NCBI GenBank assembly: GCA_035610835.1
Contig: CM069448.1
Coordinates: 33,241,652 to 33,305,651, forward strand
DNA length: 64,000 bases
Reading direction: 5' to 3'
Source of the DNA: Ophiura sarsii
Lineage: Eukaryota; Echinodermata; Ophiuroidea; Amphilepidida; Ophiuridae
The notes beneath the pieces were generated by a model, which was not told where the DNA came from, did not search any database, and saw nothing but the letters and a program-made list of their open reading frames with translations. Positions 42,531-55,309 of this stretch are shown here, piece by piece; position 1 is the stretch's first letter; each line of letters starts with the position of its first letter. The position numbers and the translations under genes are program-made.

Positions 42531-45500
42531 CATAGTTTCGGAAGGCTGTTGACGAATCACTGCTCACGTAACCATGACGTAATCGTAAGGGTAACATTGC
42601 GTACCAGTCAAAGAAAATAAAAAAATGTTGGCAGACTTAAAAAAAGAAGTTTTAATTTATGTCAGGATGCAGATTTGGTCAAAGTCTACAAAAATCAAAA
42701 TGTTGTCACCGCTAGACCTTTCGTTACCATAGCAACGACCAAAACATCAAAATGACACGTGTTGGCTTATTTCAGCACTTTTATGAGGCTAAAAAACATG
42801 ATTTGCAACACATAAGCTTTCTAGAAATGCAGTTCTTAAACAACCATCTTAATAGTATATATATATTAATATTGGTGTTATCTGACTGTCAATACACATT
42901 TCCAATAGATTTGCCACAATTACATAGAAGCTAATTGCAATTGAGCCATCATCCGCTAAGCCTCATTAGTGATTTAGGTTGAAGATCATACCATTACAAT
43001 ACTTATATACTGGTTCTGGTAGGTTCTATAAAGCGAGAAAAACACTGTTGGAGTTATAATTACTCTACAAATGCTAAATAAAACAGAACCTTTGATACTC
43101 CAACTTTAAGGCTGCTTTATTTATCTTTTCTATACTTCCCACAAGCAAAACAAAATGCTAAATTAGCCAAACTCATCTTTCGATATCAATTAGAATTGTA
43201 TTCATTTTTAAAACATCACTGAACATCGTACTTAAATTTCATCAATTTTCATGCCATTGTATTCTATTTTACTTTATTCTTACTTACTGGCTGACCTGAA
43301 GTGAAAAATAAAGGCTATATGTAAAGATAATATTTGTTATTATTATTTATATCAGGCTTTTAACGGTACAATAAAACTGTGTATTGAATATTGTTCAACC
43401 AAAGTACCCGGATGCGACCAATATTCTAACAAGAAGAGTGTCAAAAAACACAATCCTCGCTTAGAGGGGGTTAATTTTGAATGTAAACAGTAATAAAGGA
43501 AGAGTATTTTAAAGAGAATTGTGTCATAACAAAACAAGCACTTTCAGTTTCCTTGAAATCAAGTTTAAAGATCTGTTTTTATAACATAGAGTCATAGTTA
43601 TATTGTACATGATTGTTTACATAAACAAACTATACCCTGAACTTTAGAGTCATAGTTATATTGTACATGATTGTTTACATAAACAAACTCCCTGAACATT
43701 TGTGTTGAAAGTCCCAAATAGGAATATTTTGTATCTAATTAAAAATAGACTTATCACATCAAAGTAAAAACAGCTGTAATGGATAATTAATTAATGATTA
43801 ATAATGAATTAATTATGATTCATTAATGATTAATTAAGTATCAATTAATTAATTATCAATAATTAATTATCAAGTATTAATTAATAAATAAATAACAAGA
43901 ATTTATTATTGAGTAATTAATGATTATTAAACAATTAACTAATGATTAATGAATGATGAATGATTAATTAATAATAAATAATAAACTTTTTTACTAACTT
44001 TCCAATTGCAATCTTTAAGTTTGAGCCGTTTTTATTAGTTGCTACATGGATACACTATGAAATACTAATGCATGATTTATCCAGGGACAATCCCTGATTT
44101 ACCATGGCATGTGTAGTTTTCCATGATTAAAATTCACAATTTATTGTATTGACCGTTGACCCTTCCTTGATACAAAACTAGTTGGCTGGACACATCTGTC
44201 AACAAAACCAATTATCTTTCCATTAGTACTATTTCAGGTCATTGTGTCAATACCATGGTGAATAATGGGACTTATTATAAGTGCACAAAGATGGTGATGT
44301 GGTCGTTGCGTGTTATGAGTATCTACAAAATTGTGAAAAGGTTGTGTATGGATAATTGGAAATAGTTATAATCAGCTGTTATGATTGGTTGACAGGGTTG
44401 TTTGTTAACTTGTATGGTTGAAAGTGTGAACAAATGAAACCAAGGGTACTTGACGGTTTAGGTGGCCATATTTTAACACTATACCTAGAGAACTAAATGC
44501 AATATATCCAATGATGTGACCTTGCCAGAAAATAAGTTGATCTCTGCAACGAGCTTGCTGAACTTGTACCAGTACAGGTTTGTTAAGTAGTAACAAACTC
44601 ACTTCACGAGAAAAATATTGCGCCGCTCAGAAGATGTGCGCGTGAGTATATATTATTCCCAGATGATGCGCATGGGTACATTTTTGAGATCGGCATTTCA
44701 ATCTCGCTGAGATCAATAAGGTAAGTTCGGGCTAATGATTTATTTTTTATCAAAACAGTCTGTTAATAAATAATAATACATTTATAAATAATAATAATTA
44801 TATTGAATGTCTTATTTTCGCCATACAAGCATATGTGATGCAATCTGTGAAAACCCGTCACATGGTGAGATTTTTCATATTGGAGATATTTATATCATAA
44901 GAAAGCTGAAAATGTGCTGATTACAGAACTGTTATGATCATTTTTCTACTATCACTACAAAAAACAAAAAAAGTTATGAGTGAATGATGATTGTGATGTC
45001 ATAAAAAGCTACAAAACAAGAAATCATGAAAACAGGCCAAAAGATACATAGTTCAATAGAATAACATTATAAAGGTTAATTAGAAAAATGACTTAAGTAA
45101 GTTTTTGAAGGTGAAATTTCATTAAAGATGATGACACAAAGTATTGGATTTTTTTTTATCATACCCATAATCCCTAGTTCACATTTTGCGACATCCGACG
45201 GGTTTTCACAGATCGCATCACATATATTGCACTCGCGATTACAAATATTCTTGTAATCACCTTCAAAGCCATTCAATATTATATAATTATTATTGTCACA
45301 TAATGTTAATTTTTACGTGCGGCTCATCTATCTATACGATCTACAAAAACATATGGTTTTAAGGAGAAATCATGGTAAAAGCTAGGAAATTCAAACCTGG
45401 CTAGTTATTGTCAAAATACCGGATATCATTATTGTCTAACAGGTCGATGACTGTCAATTTCCCTTTGCCCAATCAAAATTAAGATTTTGGTATTATAAGT

Positions 45501-45918
45501 AAGCCCATAATTTCTAATTACACCTGCAATCTTTTGGGGTATTTGCTTTTATCATGCAAATGACTGGAGCAATTTAACCAGAATTCTGGAATATGGCTAT
45601 GATGCGTTTTCCTATAGAATAGTAAATACGGTGTGTAATATTTTGACCGAAATTCGATCACTTATCTAACTTTAAAACTCTTTCCCGATAGACGCCTGGA
45701 GGCGTCGAAATGAAAACGGCTGGCATTTAGACTATCTCTGTTAACCTATGACCTACCTCCAAAGTAACTTTCATGGTGTGTTTTGTAATTCAAAAGTGTT
45801 TCAGCATTACTTTGATACCAAATGTGTTATTATTTGTCACAAAAATTATGTGAAAATGAGGAAAAATTGACTGATGGATGAGGAAATTGGGCATTTGTAG
45901 CACTAGCAGTGCAATGAG
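42531..45918. other. gene-free repeat-rich region
   Basis: 42850-43330 is homologous to 33483-34100. 43587-43631 and 43645-43689 are a 45-bp direct repeat (58-bp period). 43775-43985 is a low-complexity TTAATTAA-rich tract. 44815-45275 is a fold-back: GTGATGCAATCTGTGAAAAC near 44835 returns inverted near 45200-45225. 45290-45430 is homologous to 34120-34300. No ORF with a domain. Confidence 0.6.
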
Positions 45919-46096
45919 TAATTGCAAGTATGGTAATTGCAAGTATGGTAATTGCAAGTATGGTAATTGCAAGTATGGTAATTGCAAGTATAGTAATTGC
46001 AAGTATGGTAATTGCAAGTATGGTAATTGCAAGTATGGTAATTGTAAGTATGGTAATTGCAAGTATGGTAATTGCAAGTATGGTAATTGCAAGTAG
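45919..46096. repeat. 15-bp minisatellite (TAATTGCAAGTATGG)
   Basis: About twelve near-perfect 15-mers. Because 15 is divisible by three and the unit lacks stops in several frames, long artificial ORFs appear on both strands (CKYGN or YLQLP repeats). Not a gene. Confidence 0.95.
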
Positions 46097-46261
46097 TGGT
46101 AGTGGAGAAATGGACCGTTCTGACCAGTCTTCAAGCGAAAGCGAAGATCCTAGGAGATGTAGGTCTAGCAGTGCCACATCATCCAGCAGTGCCACACAGG
46201 CCCATCGAGAGCAAGGCAGAGAAGAAGGCCTTATCTTCTTCTGCCTCTAGCACTCCTTTGC

Positions 46262-47110
46262 GCAGGCATTTTCACATCCAAAAAGATGTTGATATACACT
46301 CGGCAACTATTACCATATGCAAAAAAAGAAACCCTGTTGTACGGGCCCGACCGACCCATTTTTTTAGAAATCGGTGAACAAAATGTTCACGTGCAAATGA
46401 ATACCGACCCAATTTTTGGGGGCTTGTCAAAAACCGAAAAATATAACAGATTGTTTTGATTTTTTGCAGATTTGTTGGGATTTTTCAGTGTCATTTAAAA
46501 GGGAAAATAAGGGGGAATAAACACGGTCAATTTGTTGGTGGTCTCGGTGTTCATAAGTTGTGCGTTTATTTGTCAAGTGACGATATCAAATTTGGCATAA
46601 AATGCCCAGAACAAATATGGCTGTTCAATTAAGTCATCAAGAATTCATCAACCTTGAAATAAATTTTACTCTAAATAATTAATACTAAAATTTATAATTG
46701 TTATAAATTTTATTTATTCATATCCATTGTCGTGGCAACCAAAACGTATGCCGAATCACATGCAAATTATTATAGCAATAATATTGCCCCATCTGTTATC
46801 TTCCCGAATTATGTTTACTTTTACTAGTTAACAATAAAACACTTTTAAATATATGAATATTTTATTCCATATGTATACATTTGACTGTGTTTCTAGAACA
46901 TTAATTCAGGGGGAAATCCTATCAAGGACATCGTTAATAGCGTCGTTACACTCAATTCATATGATAAAGGCCATTCTCTCTGGGCGCGTGTTCTTTTTAA
47001 AATTACCCTGAAGTATATGGCAATATCGCATCGAGTTGAATTGTAATGTTATAAACACGAAAAAGTATAATACAGGGTGTGCCAAAGGGTTCGATACCTT
47101 TTTACTGATG
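46262..47110 (+). mobile_element. interspersed repeat, copy B
   Basis: Uninterrupted copy of the family whose copy A is at 34629-38330 and copy C at 58763-59745. It runs from GGCATTTTCACATCCAAAA to TACAGGGTGTGCCAAAGGG. No ORF of significance. It serves as an empty-site reference for the hAT-like insertion in copy A. Confidence 0.75.
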
Positions 47111-49437
47111 TGGGTAGATAAAAATAATAGAATTCTTTTGTTAACAAAAATGTCACCCTTTCCGGGTATATTATTGGTGTAAGGCGAGATTTATATCAAA
47201 AGCAGGGATGATCGTCTGTATTGAAATAATGTACAAAACGTTTACCATGTCTGTCTCGCGTGCACCTGTACGGCTTGCATGTTTGAAATGCCCGCTAAGA
47301 AATATGGGTACTGATAGTGATAGCCTGTTGCGAAAACCACTAGTCTTTATACGGTTGTAGTGTAATATTAACTATCTTTTAAAGAAACGCGTCGGTGGAA
47401 AACAAACCCTTCGAATAATTTGAAAGACTTACATTATTGCATGAATTCATTGACGCGATTTGTGCAACATTTTTTAAAAAGTATTTTATACAAATGTTTC
47501 ACTCAGTGTTCTATTACGAACACTTGGGACGATCAGTTTATCTTTTCAAATCGATACTAGTTTCTGGGAGTAAGAGTGTCGAGTTATGATTTACTGTTGA
47601 GGAGTTATTTCATGACAGTGCTCGAGACTAAGCGGCCTTTTATAATGGTTCCTTTGAAACATAACTTCAATTGAAAATACCGGCTTAGTCGTCCCTTTAA
47701 TTTAAATGTTACTGGTGTAAGACATTCATAAGTGAGACTAGTGTTAAGACATCGTTACGGAATAAAGCTGTATAATCCTTGAATCCGTCAATAGAGGATT
47801 TTGTGCTAGGTTAACGCGGGTTTTAAAAGAACTGGGTCAACTGTATATAGTTTCTTTGCCATGCTAAGTGGAGGAAATACACTCGTAATACAAAAGTCTT
47901 GAATGTTCGAGTCCTGATGCTGTTACGTGATGAGTGAGTCACCTTACCTCGGTTACTCCTTTACCCAAGGTATATTGAAATATATAATGACATTCTTCAA
48001 TTATGGAAAAGAGACCCACTCGTGGAAGAAGTGCAGCAAATCTCACATTACCACACAACAACATTATAAAAGGAGTATATATTATATGTCTTGCCAGTAC
48101 ATACACCCCTACACAATCAACATTTATAAGGCGCTGTTCCAGAAAGATCAAAGCGCCATAAAGAATAAAATAAACAAAAACAAAAATAAAAAGTCACTAT
48201 GCAAGAGAGAGATGGCATGCCTCTACCATGACCATCGGATTGACCATCTTTACATTTACATCTTATTATTAAATGAATTTATACTATTATAGTCCGACAA
48301 TGTTAAAGGGGGATGTTCCGATCACTTTAGGTTGGGTTTTTTCATCAAAATATTTTTAAATCTTTGGCGCATATGTTCCATTAGAAAATATAGGCCAAAA
48401 TGCGGTGAATTACTGCCTTTACTGATTAACCCCAAGGCCAGTTTGTGTACTACTCAATGGGCAAATGTCATGTCACCTTGTGCTTCCAAAATCAGAACCA
48501 TTGGAGTTATGCAACTCAAACCGTGGAATACGACTATTTTAAGGATGGCCCTTCATGAAGGATATAAACATCAAGTTGAAAATCGGGACAGCAATCGGAA
48601 CACCTACCTTATAGGCTTTTTTATTTTTCCATATCGACTTTGTCAAAGAGTGGTAACCATGGTACTCATTAATACAGGGAATGAATTATCACTCATCCAC
48701 GATAATTTCATATTTGTAATTTGGCAAGTGATCTTGCAGGGTTTCAGGCTTATATCAATTACGTCTAATTGATTTTTATGCTTGTAAATAACACAAAGTC
48801 AAAATTCTATTTCTCCATATCGACCTTGTCAAAGAGTGGTAACCATGGTACTCATTAATAATACAAGAAATAAATTATCACTCATCAACGATAATTTCAA
48901 ATTTGTGATTTGGCAGGTAATAATGTAGGGATTCAGGCTTAGATCAAATACGTATAATTGATCTGTATGCCTGTAAACAACACAAGTCAACATTCAATTT
49001 TATCCTAATTGGGGACGTGTTGTTAACTTTTTATATAAAACCAGCCAATTTGAACTGTTTGAACTGGTTATCACCATTGTGATCGATATTGTTTTCAAAC
49101 CCCAAAAGCTGTATAATTCCATAATCAAGCTTAACAGGTTTTAATTGGTTTTCAATTATTTCCTAATAAACCATTTCACATTAAGCTTAACCGTCACAGG
49201 TTGTTTGGTTACATCATATTACATGTCAGTGTATGTCAGTCATTCAGTGTTTTGGTAGTAATCAATACAGAATGAATCCAAAATAATTGTGCACGGATTG
49301 AAACAGTCCTTTGACCTTGATGTATGCATTGAACCATGAAATTGTTGCTGTTTGATTGGTACTGGTTTGCAAAATTGAACTGATTTGACGGAAATCGACG
49401 ATGTTGCAGCTGCGTATGGCAGGTATTTTGCACAATG
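47111..49437. other. gene-free region with a 180-bp tandem duplication
   Basis: About 48630-48800 and 48810-48985 are tandem copies (TCAAAGAGTGGTAACCATGG, GATAATTTCA..TTTG). 47775-47930 contains TAGAGGATTTTGTGCT and a tRNA-like GTTCGAGTCCT. It is related to 61060-61150, which has TGTAGCGCAGTGGATGAGA, an A-box-like word. 48121-48180 holds a LINE-tail-like GGCGCTGTTCCAGAAAGATC. No gene supported. Confidence 0.5.
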
Positions 49438-49838
49438 AAAGAGATAAACCTGGTTTTTCGCCGATAAACCTGGTTTTTCGCCGATAAACCTGGTTTTTCG
49501 TTCGATTCGAAAAACCAGGTTTATCGAATTCGATAAGCAAAGTTTTTGATAAACCAGGTTTAGCGGCTGATAAACCTGGTTAATTGACCGATAAACCTGG
49601 TTCATCGAAAACCTATCGAAAACCTTGCTTATCGAATTAGATAAACCTGATCGATAAACCTTGCTTTTCTAATCGATAAACCTGGATTTTTCGAATTTGA
49701 TAAGCAAGGTTTTCGATAAACCAGGTTAATCGTTCGATAAACCTGGTTTTTCGAATTTGATAAGCAAGGTTTTCGATAAACCAGGTTTATCGGTCGATAA
49801 ACCTGGTTTATCTATCGAAAAAACAGGTTTATCGAATT
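49438..49838. repeat. palindrome cluster, GATAAACCTGG family, block 1
   Basis: More than a dozen copies of GATAAACCTGGTTT or its complement in both orientations, often as the palindrome CGATAAACC(T/A)GGTTTATCG. They are interleaved with a second word, TTGCTTATCGAA/TTCGATAAGCAA. Spacing is irregular at 10-40 bp. No coding sequence. Confidence 0.85.
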
Positions 49839-50886
49839 AGGCTGAGTCGTTCAAAAATGGCCCGTTTTATACGCCCGATTCCATTACAATTATATACCGT
49901 TCGCATTTGTTTTCAATGGATGAATATAGCTACGTCTTCGTGTCCCGCGTAGTAATACAGTAATATGATGGGATTCCCTGTACAACACAGGGACAAACAC
50001 AGGGACAGGTAGGTTGATTTGAATATTGATGAGGCTACCTACGTCTTTGAAGTTGACCGCCGTACAGTAATTGATTAAAGGGGCATGAAGAGATGTGTTG
50101 GAGGTTGCGCCCTCAATTATGATAAAAACTGGGATTTGTATAATTTTACAATTGTATTACATGTATGAACTTACACCTAATTGGATTAAGAAAAATCAGC
50201 CCTCTTTATTCAACAAAACATCGATTCAAAAATGCTGGTTGAGCGGAAACCAGCATTTTACATCAAACAGTGTCCCTCTCAAATACTGTACACTTGTATT
50301 TTACTAATAACAGTCCCCCTGCAGCACGCGTGATAAATAACGCGAACCATATATACATAGAGGGCGTTTTTAAGAATCGGTTCAATAAATAGCGATGGTA
50401 TTGTTTTAATCAATGCTGTGTTTTTGTGAGTAAAAACATCTTGAATTCTGAAGTAAATTAATTAAAATAAAAAAATCTTCAGCACTACTTCGTGTCCCTT
50501 TAAGTACCCAACAAATTACTTTAGTTATTCTAATAATTACTCTATATCAAGTAGCTAATTAGTAAGGTAATCAATTATTTAAATTTTCATATTCCCCGGC
50601 ATATACTTTCAGTACTTTGGAGCTTCTCGGACTTTTTTTCACAAATATTTGTTAAATAAATAATTATTTAGATATTAATTAGTTTTTAACCTTTAATAAT
50701 TTACTAATTGTAATTAATAGAAGTTAAACCCGAGTTCAACACGCAGACATAGGAATTTGATGACGTTGTACCTCATAAATATTCATCACCAACATAAGGT
50801 TTATCGCAAATAGGTAAAAATCAATTGATTATCTTTTTCTGATGCAATGTGGGATCGCAAAGTGTCGATAGTTTGTACACTTTACG
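49839..50886. other. spacer between two palindrome blocks
   Basis: AT-rich, with a short inverted pair AATGCTGGTT..AACCAGCATT at 50230-50260 and GGGATCGCAAAGTG..CACTTTACGATCCC at 50850-50891. Either a host segment or the middle of one larger element bounded by the two blocks. Confidence 0.45.
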
Positions 50887-51372
50887 ATCCCGATAAGCAA
50901 GGTTTTCGATAAACCAGCTTTATCGGTTGATAAACCATGTTTATCAGCCGATAAACCTGGTTTATCAAAAATCTTGCTTTTCGAATCAATAAACCTGGTT
51001 TATCGATTCGAAAAACCAGGTTTATCGAATTCTATAAGCAAGGTTTTTGAAAATCCTGGTTTATCGATCGAAAAACCAGGTTTATCAGCCGATAAACCTG
51101 GTTTATCGAACCTTGCTTTTCGAATCGATAAACCTGGTTTATTGATTAGGTTTATCGAATTCAATAGGCAAGTTTTTTGAAAAACCTGGTTTATCGATCG
51201 AAAACCAGGTTTATCAGCCAGGTTTATCAATCTGGTTTTTCGCCGAAAAACCAGGTTTATCAAAAACCTTGCTTATCGAATTCGATAAACCTGGTTTTTC
51301 GAATCGATAAACCAGGGTTATCGATTCGAAAAGCAAGGTTTTTGATAAACCTGGTTTTTCGCCGAAAAACCA
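50887..51372. repeat. palindrome cluster, GATAAACCTGG family, block 2
   Basis: Same word family as 49438-49838, including AAACCAGGTTTATC and CGATAAACCTGG in alternating orientation. The homologous promoter block copies at 41.6 and 61.5 kb lack it, so it is an insertion or boundary at the left edge of the 51.4 kb copy. Confidence 0.85.
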
Positions 51373-51555
51373 GATTGCTCATGCAGTGATAATTTATATT
51401 TACAAACAAACCCAGATGATCAGAATAAGGTGAGACTTTCTAGGGTACATTGAAACACAGCACAAGCAGCAGTGGCATATTCCCATCGGTTGAACTGGTT
51501 TTCGACATACCTCTCTTTGTTCACACAGAGCTCAATCAGTTTATTGAATTTTGAA

Positions 51556-52840
51556 GCATTAAGTCATTTCAGGTAAATATTGAGTATGGGTGGCATTTTT
51601 TTTTCCTGGCCAGGTTGAAGTACTTTGGTAGCATATTAGAAAAAACGAGATTAGTTTGTTAATCTTTTACTTGTTGCCATGGCAACAGCCCATTTTAGAT
51701 TTTAGCCATTTTTGGTCAATATCAGTTAAAAATAGTCGAAATTTACCGTACATACGTTATCTTATTGCAGCAATATACAAGATTTTTTTCTTCAACATTA
51801 GCTATTACATGATAAAGACACATCTTTAAACTTTAGACACAAAACAAAATTTTAAAAATTTACAATTTTTGTAAATTAACAAAAATCAATAATATTAATA
51901 TTGTACTTTATACCAAAATGTGCTATTTTCTGGCAACACTGTTGATGTTGTAAACAATAAGCCCAAGCCTTTCTCTTCAGGTATGAGTGTGGCTAACTCT
52001 CTTCTACTTTTAGTATCACATAGGATATGATTAATTGAAAGGAAATTGCTTCAATATACGAAATAAAATTATCTAAATATATAGCAATGTTGCCGAACTG
52101 TAAACTTTCCGGCAACAAGAGTAGAAGTATAGGCCCTATATTACCACCTGCTTTACTTAACGGGTATCTATGGAATTCCCTTGAACATCTGGCATATACT
52201 AAATCCAATTTGTCGTAATAAAATAGCTTCAGTATCAAAATGCATGTCATTATTTGTAACAAACGAAATATTGTAATTTTCCCAAAATGCGTCAATATCT
52301 GGCAACACTGCCGTAAAAGTATATAATACCCCAAGCTGTTTTCATCAGATATGAGTAGGGTAAAGTCATCTCTCCCTCCTTCTATGAGGACAATATCCTG
52401 AGTGCCCTGGCAAGTAGTTTTTACGAGATGCAAAGATGGGCTAAAATATCAATTTTCTTAATATGTCAAAACTAGCAGTGTTGCCAGGTCAGAAAATACA
52501 TCAAAACATTTTTTATTTTTTATTTTTTATTTGTGTCTAAAGTATATAGATGTGTCTTTATCATGTAATAGCTAATTTTGAAAGAAGAAAAAAATCTTGT
52601 ATATTGCTGCAATAAGATATCGAATGTACGGTAAATTTCGACTATTTTTAGCTGATATTGACCAAGAAATTGCTAAAATCTAAATTGGGCTGTTGCCATG
52701 GCAACGAGTAAAAGATTAACAAACTAATCTCGTTTTTCTAATATGCTACCAAAGTACTTCAACCTGGCCAGGAAAAAAATATTAAAAAATCGGCGAGCTT
52801 TGCCACCAATACTCAATATTTACCTGAAATGACTCTTAAT
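51556..52840. mobile_element. 1.28 kb fold-back DNA transposon flanked by TTAA
   Basis: Inverted arms of about 280 bp begin GTCATTTCAGGTAAATATTG on the left and end CAATATTTACCTGAAATGAC on the right. They include GTTGCCATGGCAAC and GGTAAATTTCGACTATTTTTAGCTG-like blocks near the inner ends. Flanks read GCATTAA on the left and CTTAATTATCTGCG on the right. The uninterrupted copy at 61725-61740 reads GCATTATTTATCTGCG, supporting a TTAA-type target. The centre has AT-rich sequence and a minus ORF (51993-52433) without domain features. Confidence 0.75.
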
Positions 52841-52938
52841 TATCTGCGACGACAAACAACTAATGAATCCAGTAGGAAAGATGAAAGATTCTTGTTTTAT
52901 CAAGTTACCTTTGATGAATTGAATGAATGAAAACTTAC

Positions 52939-52981
52939 CTAGTAAGGACACCGGTAAAGTGATTTTAAGAAATGTTTCCAT
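52939..52981 (-). CDS. signal-peptide first exon, duplicate
   Basis: Encodes METFLKITLPVSLL plus one base with donor CTAG|GTAAGT. It is identical in protein to the 41.9 kb exon. No EGF or SRCR exon lies between it and the next copy to the left, so it is either an alternative first exon of the same gene or a dead duplicate. Confidence 0.5.
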
Positions 52982-53524
52982 CACGAAGGTTCAGTATTCC
53001 TCAAACTGTTAGGTTTCCTCTCCAAATACACGTCAACAACGAAGCGTCTTCCATTGATCAGAGAAAAGGGTGTCACAAAATACACCTGGCAAAATAATTA
53101 TTAAGGCTTACACGACATCTGGATTATACACGAACCGCATAGTTGATAAATAAGCGGCCAGTTAGAGTATTATGTATATTGTGGACTTATGGACAAATTG
53201 ATACCAGAGGCGCTAAAACTTCGCTTGCTGCCGATAGGAAGCTGCAAGTACATCTAAAATGGGTTGGGAAGTACACTGATAGATGGCGCTGTAGTTGGAA
53301 TGTCGGTGACTTTTGTTGTCTGCTTAGGTATAGTCGAGAATTAAAAAATAAATAATCGAAAGAAATTGTGATAACCCATAATACGTGCTTGACGGTTTTA
53401 CAAACCTAGTCCGGAATATGAGATATTCAGGTTTCATTATTTGCTTTAAAGAATTCGAAATTTATGTTGTCACTATCCATTGAGTATTTACCGTAGCATC
53501 GTTGTTTGTGTCTGACAGACGTAA

Positions 53525-53856
53525 AGGTATATTATGTGATCTTTTCCAGGGGACGTCCTCAATTCTCGAAAACAAATTGGAAGCAGATTTTATTGCAGAT
53601 TTACATTTGTGATCATAAATCATGAATATATTCCAAGTTACAGAGCGACACGATTCCTACTTACCTCAAAATTATATCCGACAGTCTATTTTCACTCTAA
53701 AACCATGATTTTGATGTAATTAAGAATCGTATCGCCCTGTAACTTGGAATGTATGTACGATTTATGATCAGAAATGTAAATCTGCAAGAAAATCGGCTTT
53801 CATATTTTGTTTCGAGGATTGAGGGCGTTCCCTTGAAAAGATCACATAATATACCT
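53525..53856. mobile_element. fold-back MITE flanked by TTAA, copy 2
   Basis: Begins AGGTATATTATGTGATC and ends with its complement followed by TTAA. The left TTAA is altered to GTAA. Nested in the promoter block at the same site as copies 3 and 4, so it was inserted before that block was duplicated. Confidence 0.8.
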
Positions 53857-54330
53857 TTAATGCAATTTCTTGCATATTTATAAATATTTCATTAATATTA
53901 CAAGCCATCCCTACTGATTCATTCATCTCTACAAGCACAACATCCTAGCGAAGCCATACTCTTTGTCAAGATGTACGTCATTAAAAATAAAAGTCTCCAA
54001 ATACATGTTCAGATGCTGACGTTTTATATCGTTGTTAGGCAAAATAATGAAATAAAAATGTTTATTTGTTTACCCTTTTTGATTCTGCTTCAATTCTCCT
54101 TATTACAGTCATAACTTTTTTGTTCAGGTATTTTAGAGTTTGAGATGTTTGTAAAAGCTTTGTTTCCTTCTTATATGCATTTTAAACAAGTTTTGGGGGT
54201 TCGCAAGTTTATCGCTAATTAAGGCGATTTGCATTTTTAAAAAAAGGGGGCAAAGAAAACAAAAAGGGCCTCCTCTTTCCTTTTTTTCGGAAAAAGTCAG
54301 GACGCTCAAACACTAAAATATGTTATCCCT

Positions 54331-55054
54331 TTTTATTTGCCTTTAATAACAATCAATACGCGGTTTCGGGGTTTGTACTATTCAACTGATAACATTACGT
54401 TAAGGTTTTCCATAGGTTTAATATTGGTGTTCTAATAGGTAGAACCAACTGTATCGGCCGCTCTTTTTTGTTGTATGTTACGCATTGTTGGACTGAAATG
54501 TCGTTGCAACTGTACAAAAAAGACGTAGCAAAAAAAATAAATCATTATGATATTATCAAACCAATCAATTAGTAAGCATGTTATCTCTAAAATGTGACGC
54601 ATATACATGGCCGGTTGCAGGCAAATCCATTAAGATAGCAAGCCTATCAAATTATAATGTGCATGCTAAGTCATGAATCGAGTGAGTGGGAGAGAGGGTG
54701 TTTTGCCCCATCATTATATAACACTACACTACTATAGACGCTGCTGTCTCATGGCATGATCAGGCGGGCTATCAGATGGCGAAGAGAATCTTAAGATTTT
54801 TGGGCTGAGCCCGTGGCGCGATCAATTAGGCGCTTGACTTCCACGCGGGCGAGCCGGGTTCGAACCACGGCGCCGGCGCGACCCACCCCCTTCCAATTGA
54901 CCCGTTTTTGTGCCTTGATATTCTTATTCACAAAACTCAAAAGTGTGATCCAGTTGTCAGGTTGATAATCGGATTACACGTAACACTTTATCGGTGAATT
55001 CGGAAAACTGCTAGTTGGCCTCTTATACATAAATTGGAAAGAGTGTATTTTAGA
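54331..55054. other. linker with a tRNA-like segment
   Basis: Mostly AT-rich. 54803-54890 on the plus strand (GAGCCCGTGGCGCGATCAATTAGGCGC..GCCGGGTTCGAACCACGG) has a perfect B box GGTTCGAACC and a D-arm-like part, so it is a tRNA-derived SINE head or pseudogene. Nothing else is recognised. Confidence 0.5.
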
Positions 55055-55280
55055 CCCGGATTCTGGACTGTACAGTATCGGACGTATACTGGCACATGTA
55101 AAATGTTCCAGTATCGGGCAATACTGGAACACAATTATGTACCAGTATCGTTTAATACTGGAACAAATTACTACTGGTTGCACGTGTACCAATATCGACC
55201 GATACTGGAACATAAAAACGTTCCAGTATTTTGTCAATACTGGAACACAATTTGGTGTTCTAGTATCGACCGATAAAAGA
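55055..55280. repeat. palindrome cluster, CCAGTATCG family, copy 1
   Basis: Five or more units of (TT)CCAGTATCG-N2-5-CGATACTGGAA(C) and variants, alternating so that each forms a hairpin. Nearly the same order of units occurs at 56757-56960, and a fragment at 63294-63352. ORFs across it are artefacts. Confidence 0.85.
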
Positions 55281-55309
55281 ATTACAAATTAGGACTAATT
55301 GCTTTACAT

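Larger units (their letters stand above)
51390..54330 (-). promoter_or_regulatory. duplicated promoter / first-exon block, second copy
   Basis: Contains the 3' exon-like segment (51410-51550), the 1.28 kb fold-back insertion, the signal exon 52939-52981, and upstream sequence with GCGGCCAGTTAGAGTATTA and GATGGCGCTGTAGTTGGAATG. The TTAA MITE (53525-53856) and a distal part to GGGCCTCCTCTTTCC follow. The proximal TAGTTAATTAAG module found at 42.0 and 62.0 kb is deleted here, so promoter competence is doubtful. Confidence 0.55.

Noticed and set aside
45790..46250. Repeat proteins on both strands (CKYGN, YLQLP, AITIL strings)
   Set aside because: A 15-bp minisatellite without stops yields open frames in several frames on both strands; no frame is special.
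49438..51372. CRISPR-like spaced repeats
   Set aside because: Spacing is irregular, orientation alternates, no unique equal-length spacers exist and the DNA is eukaryotic.
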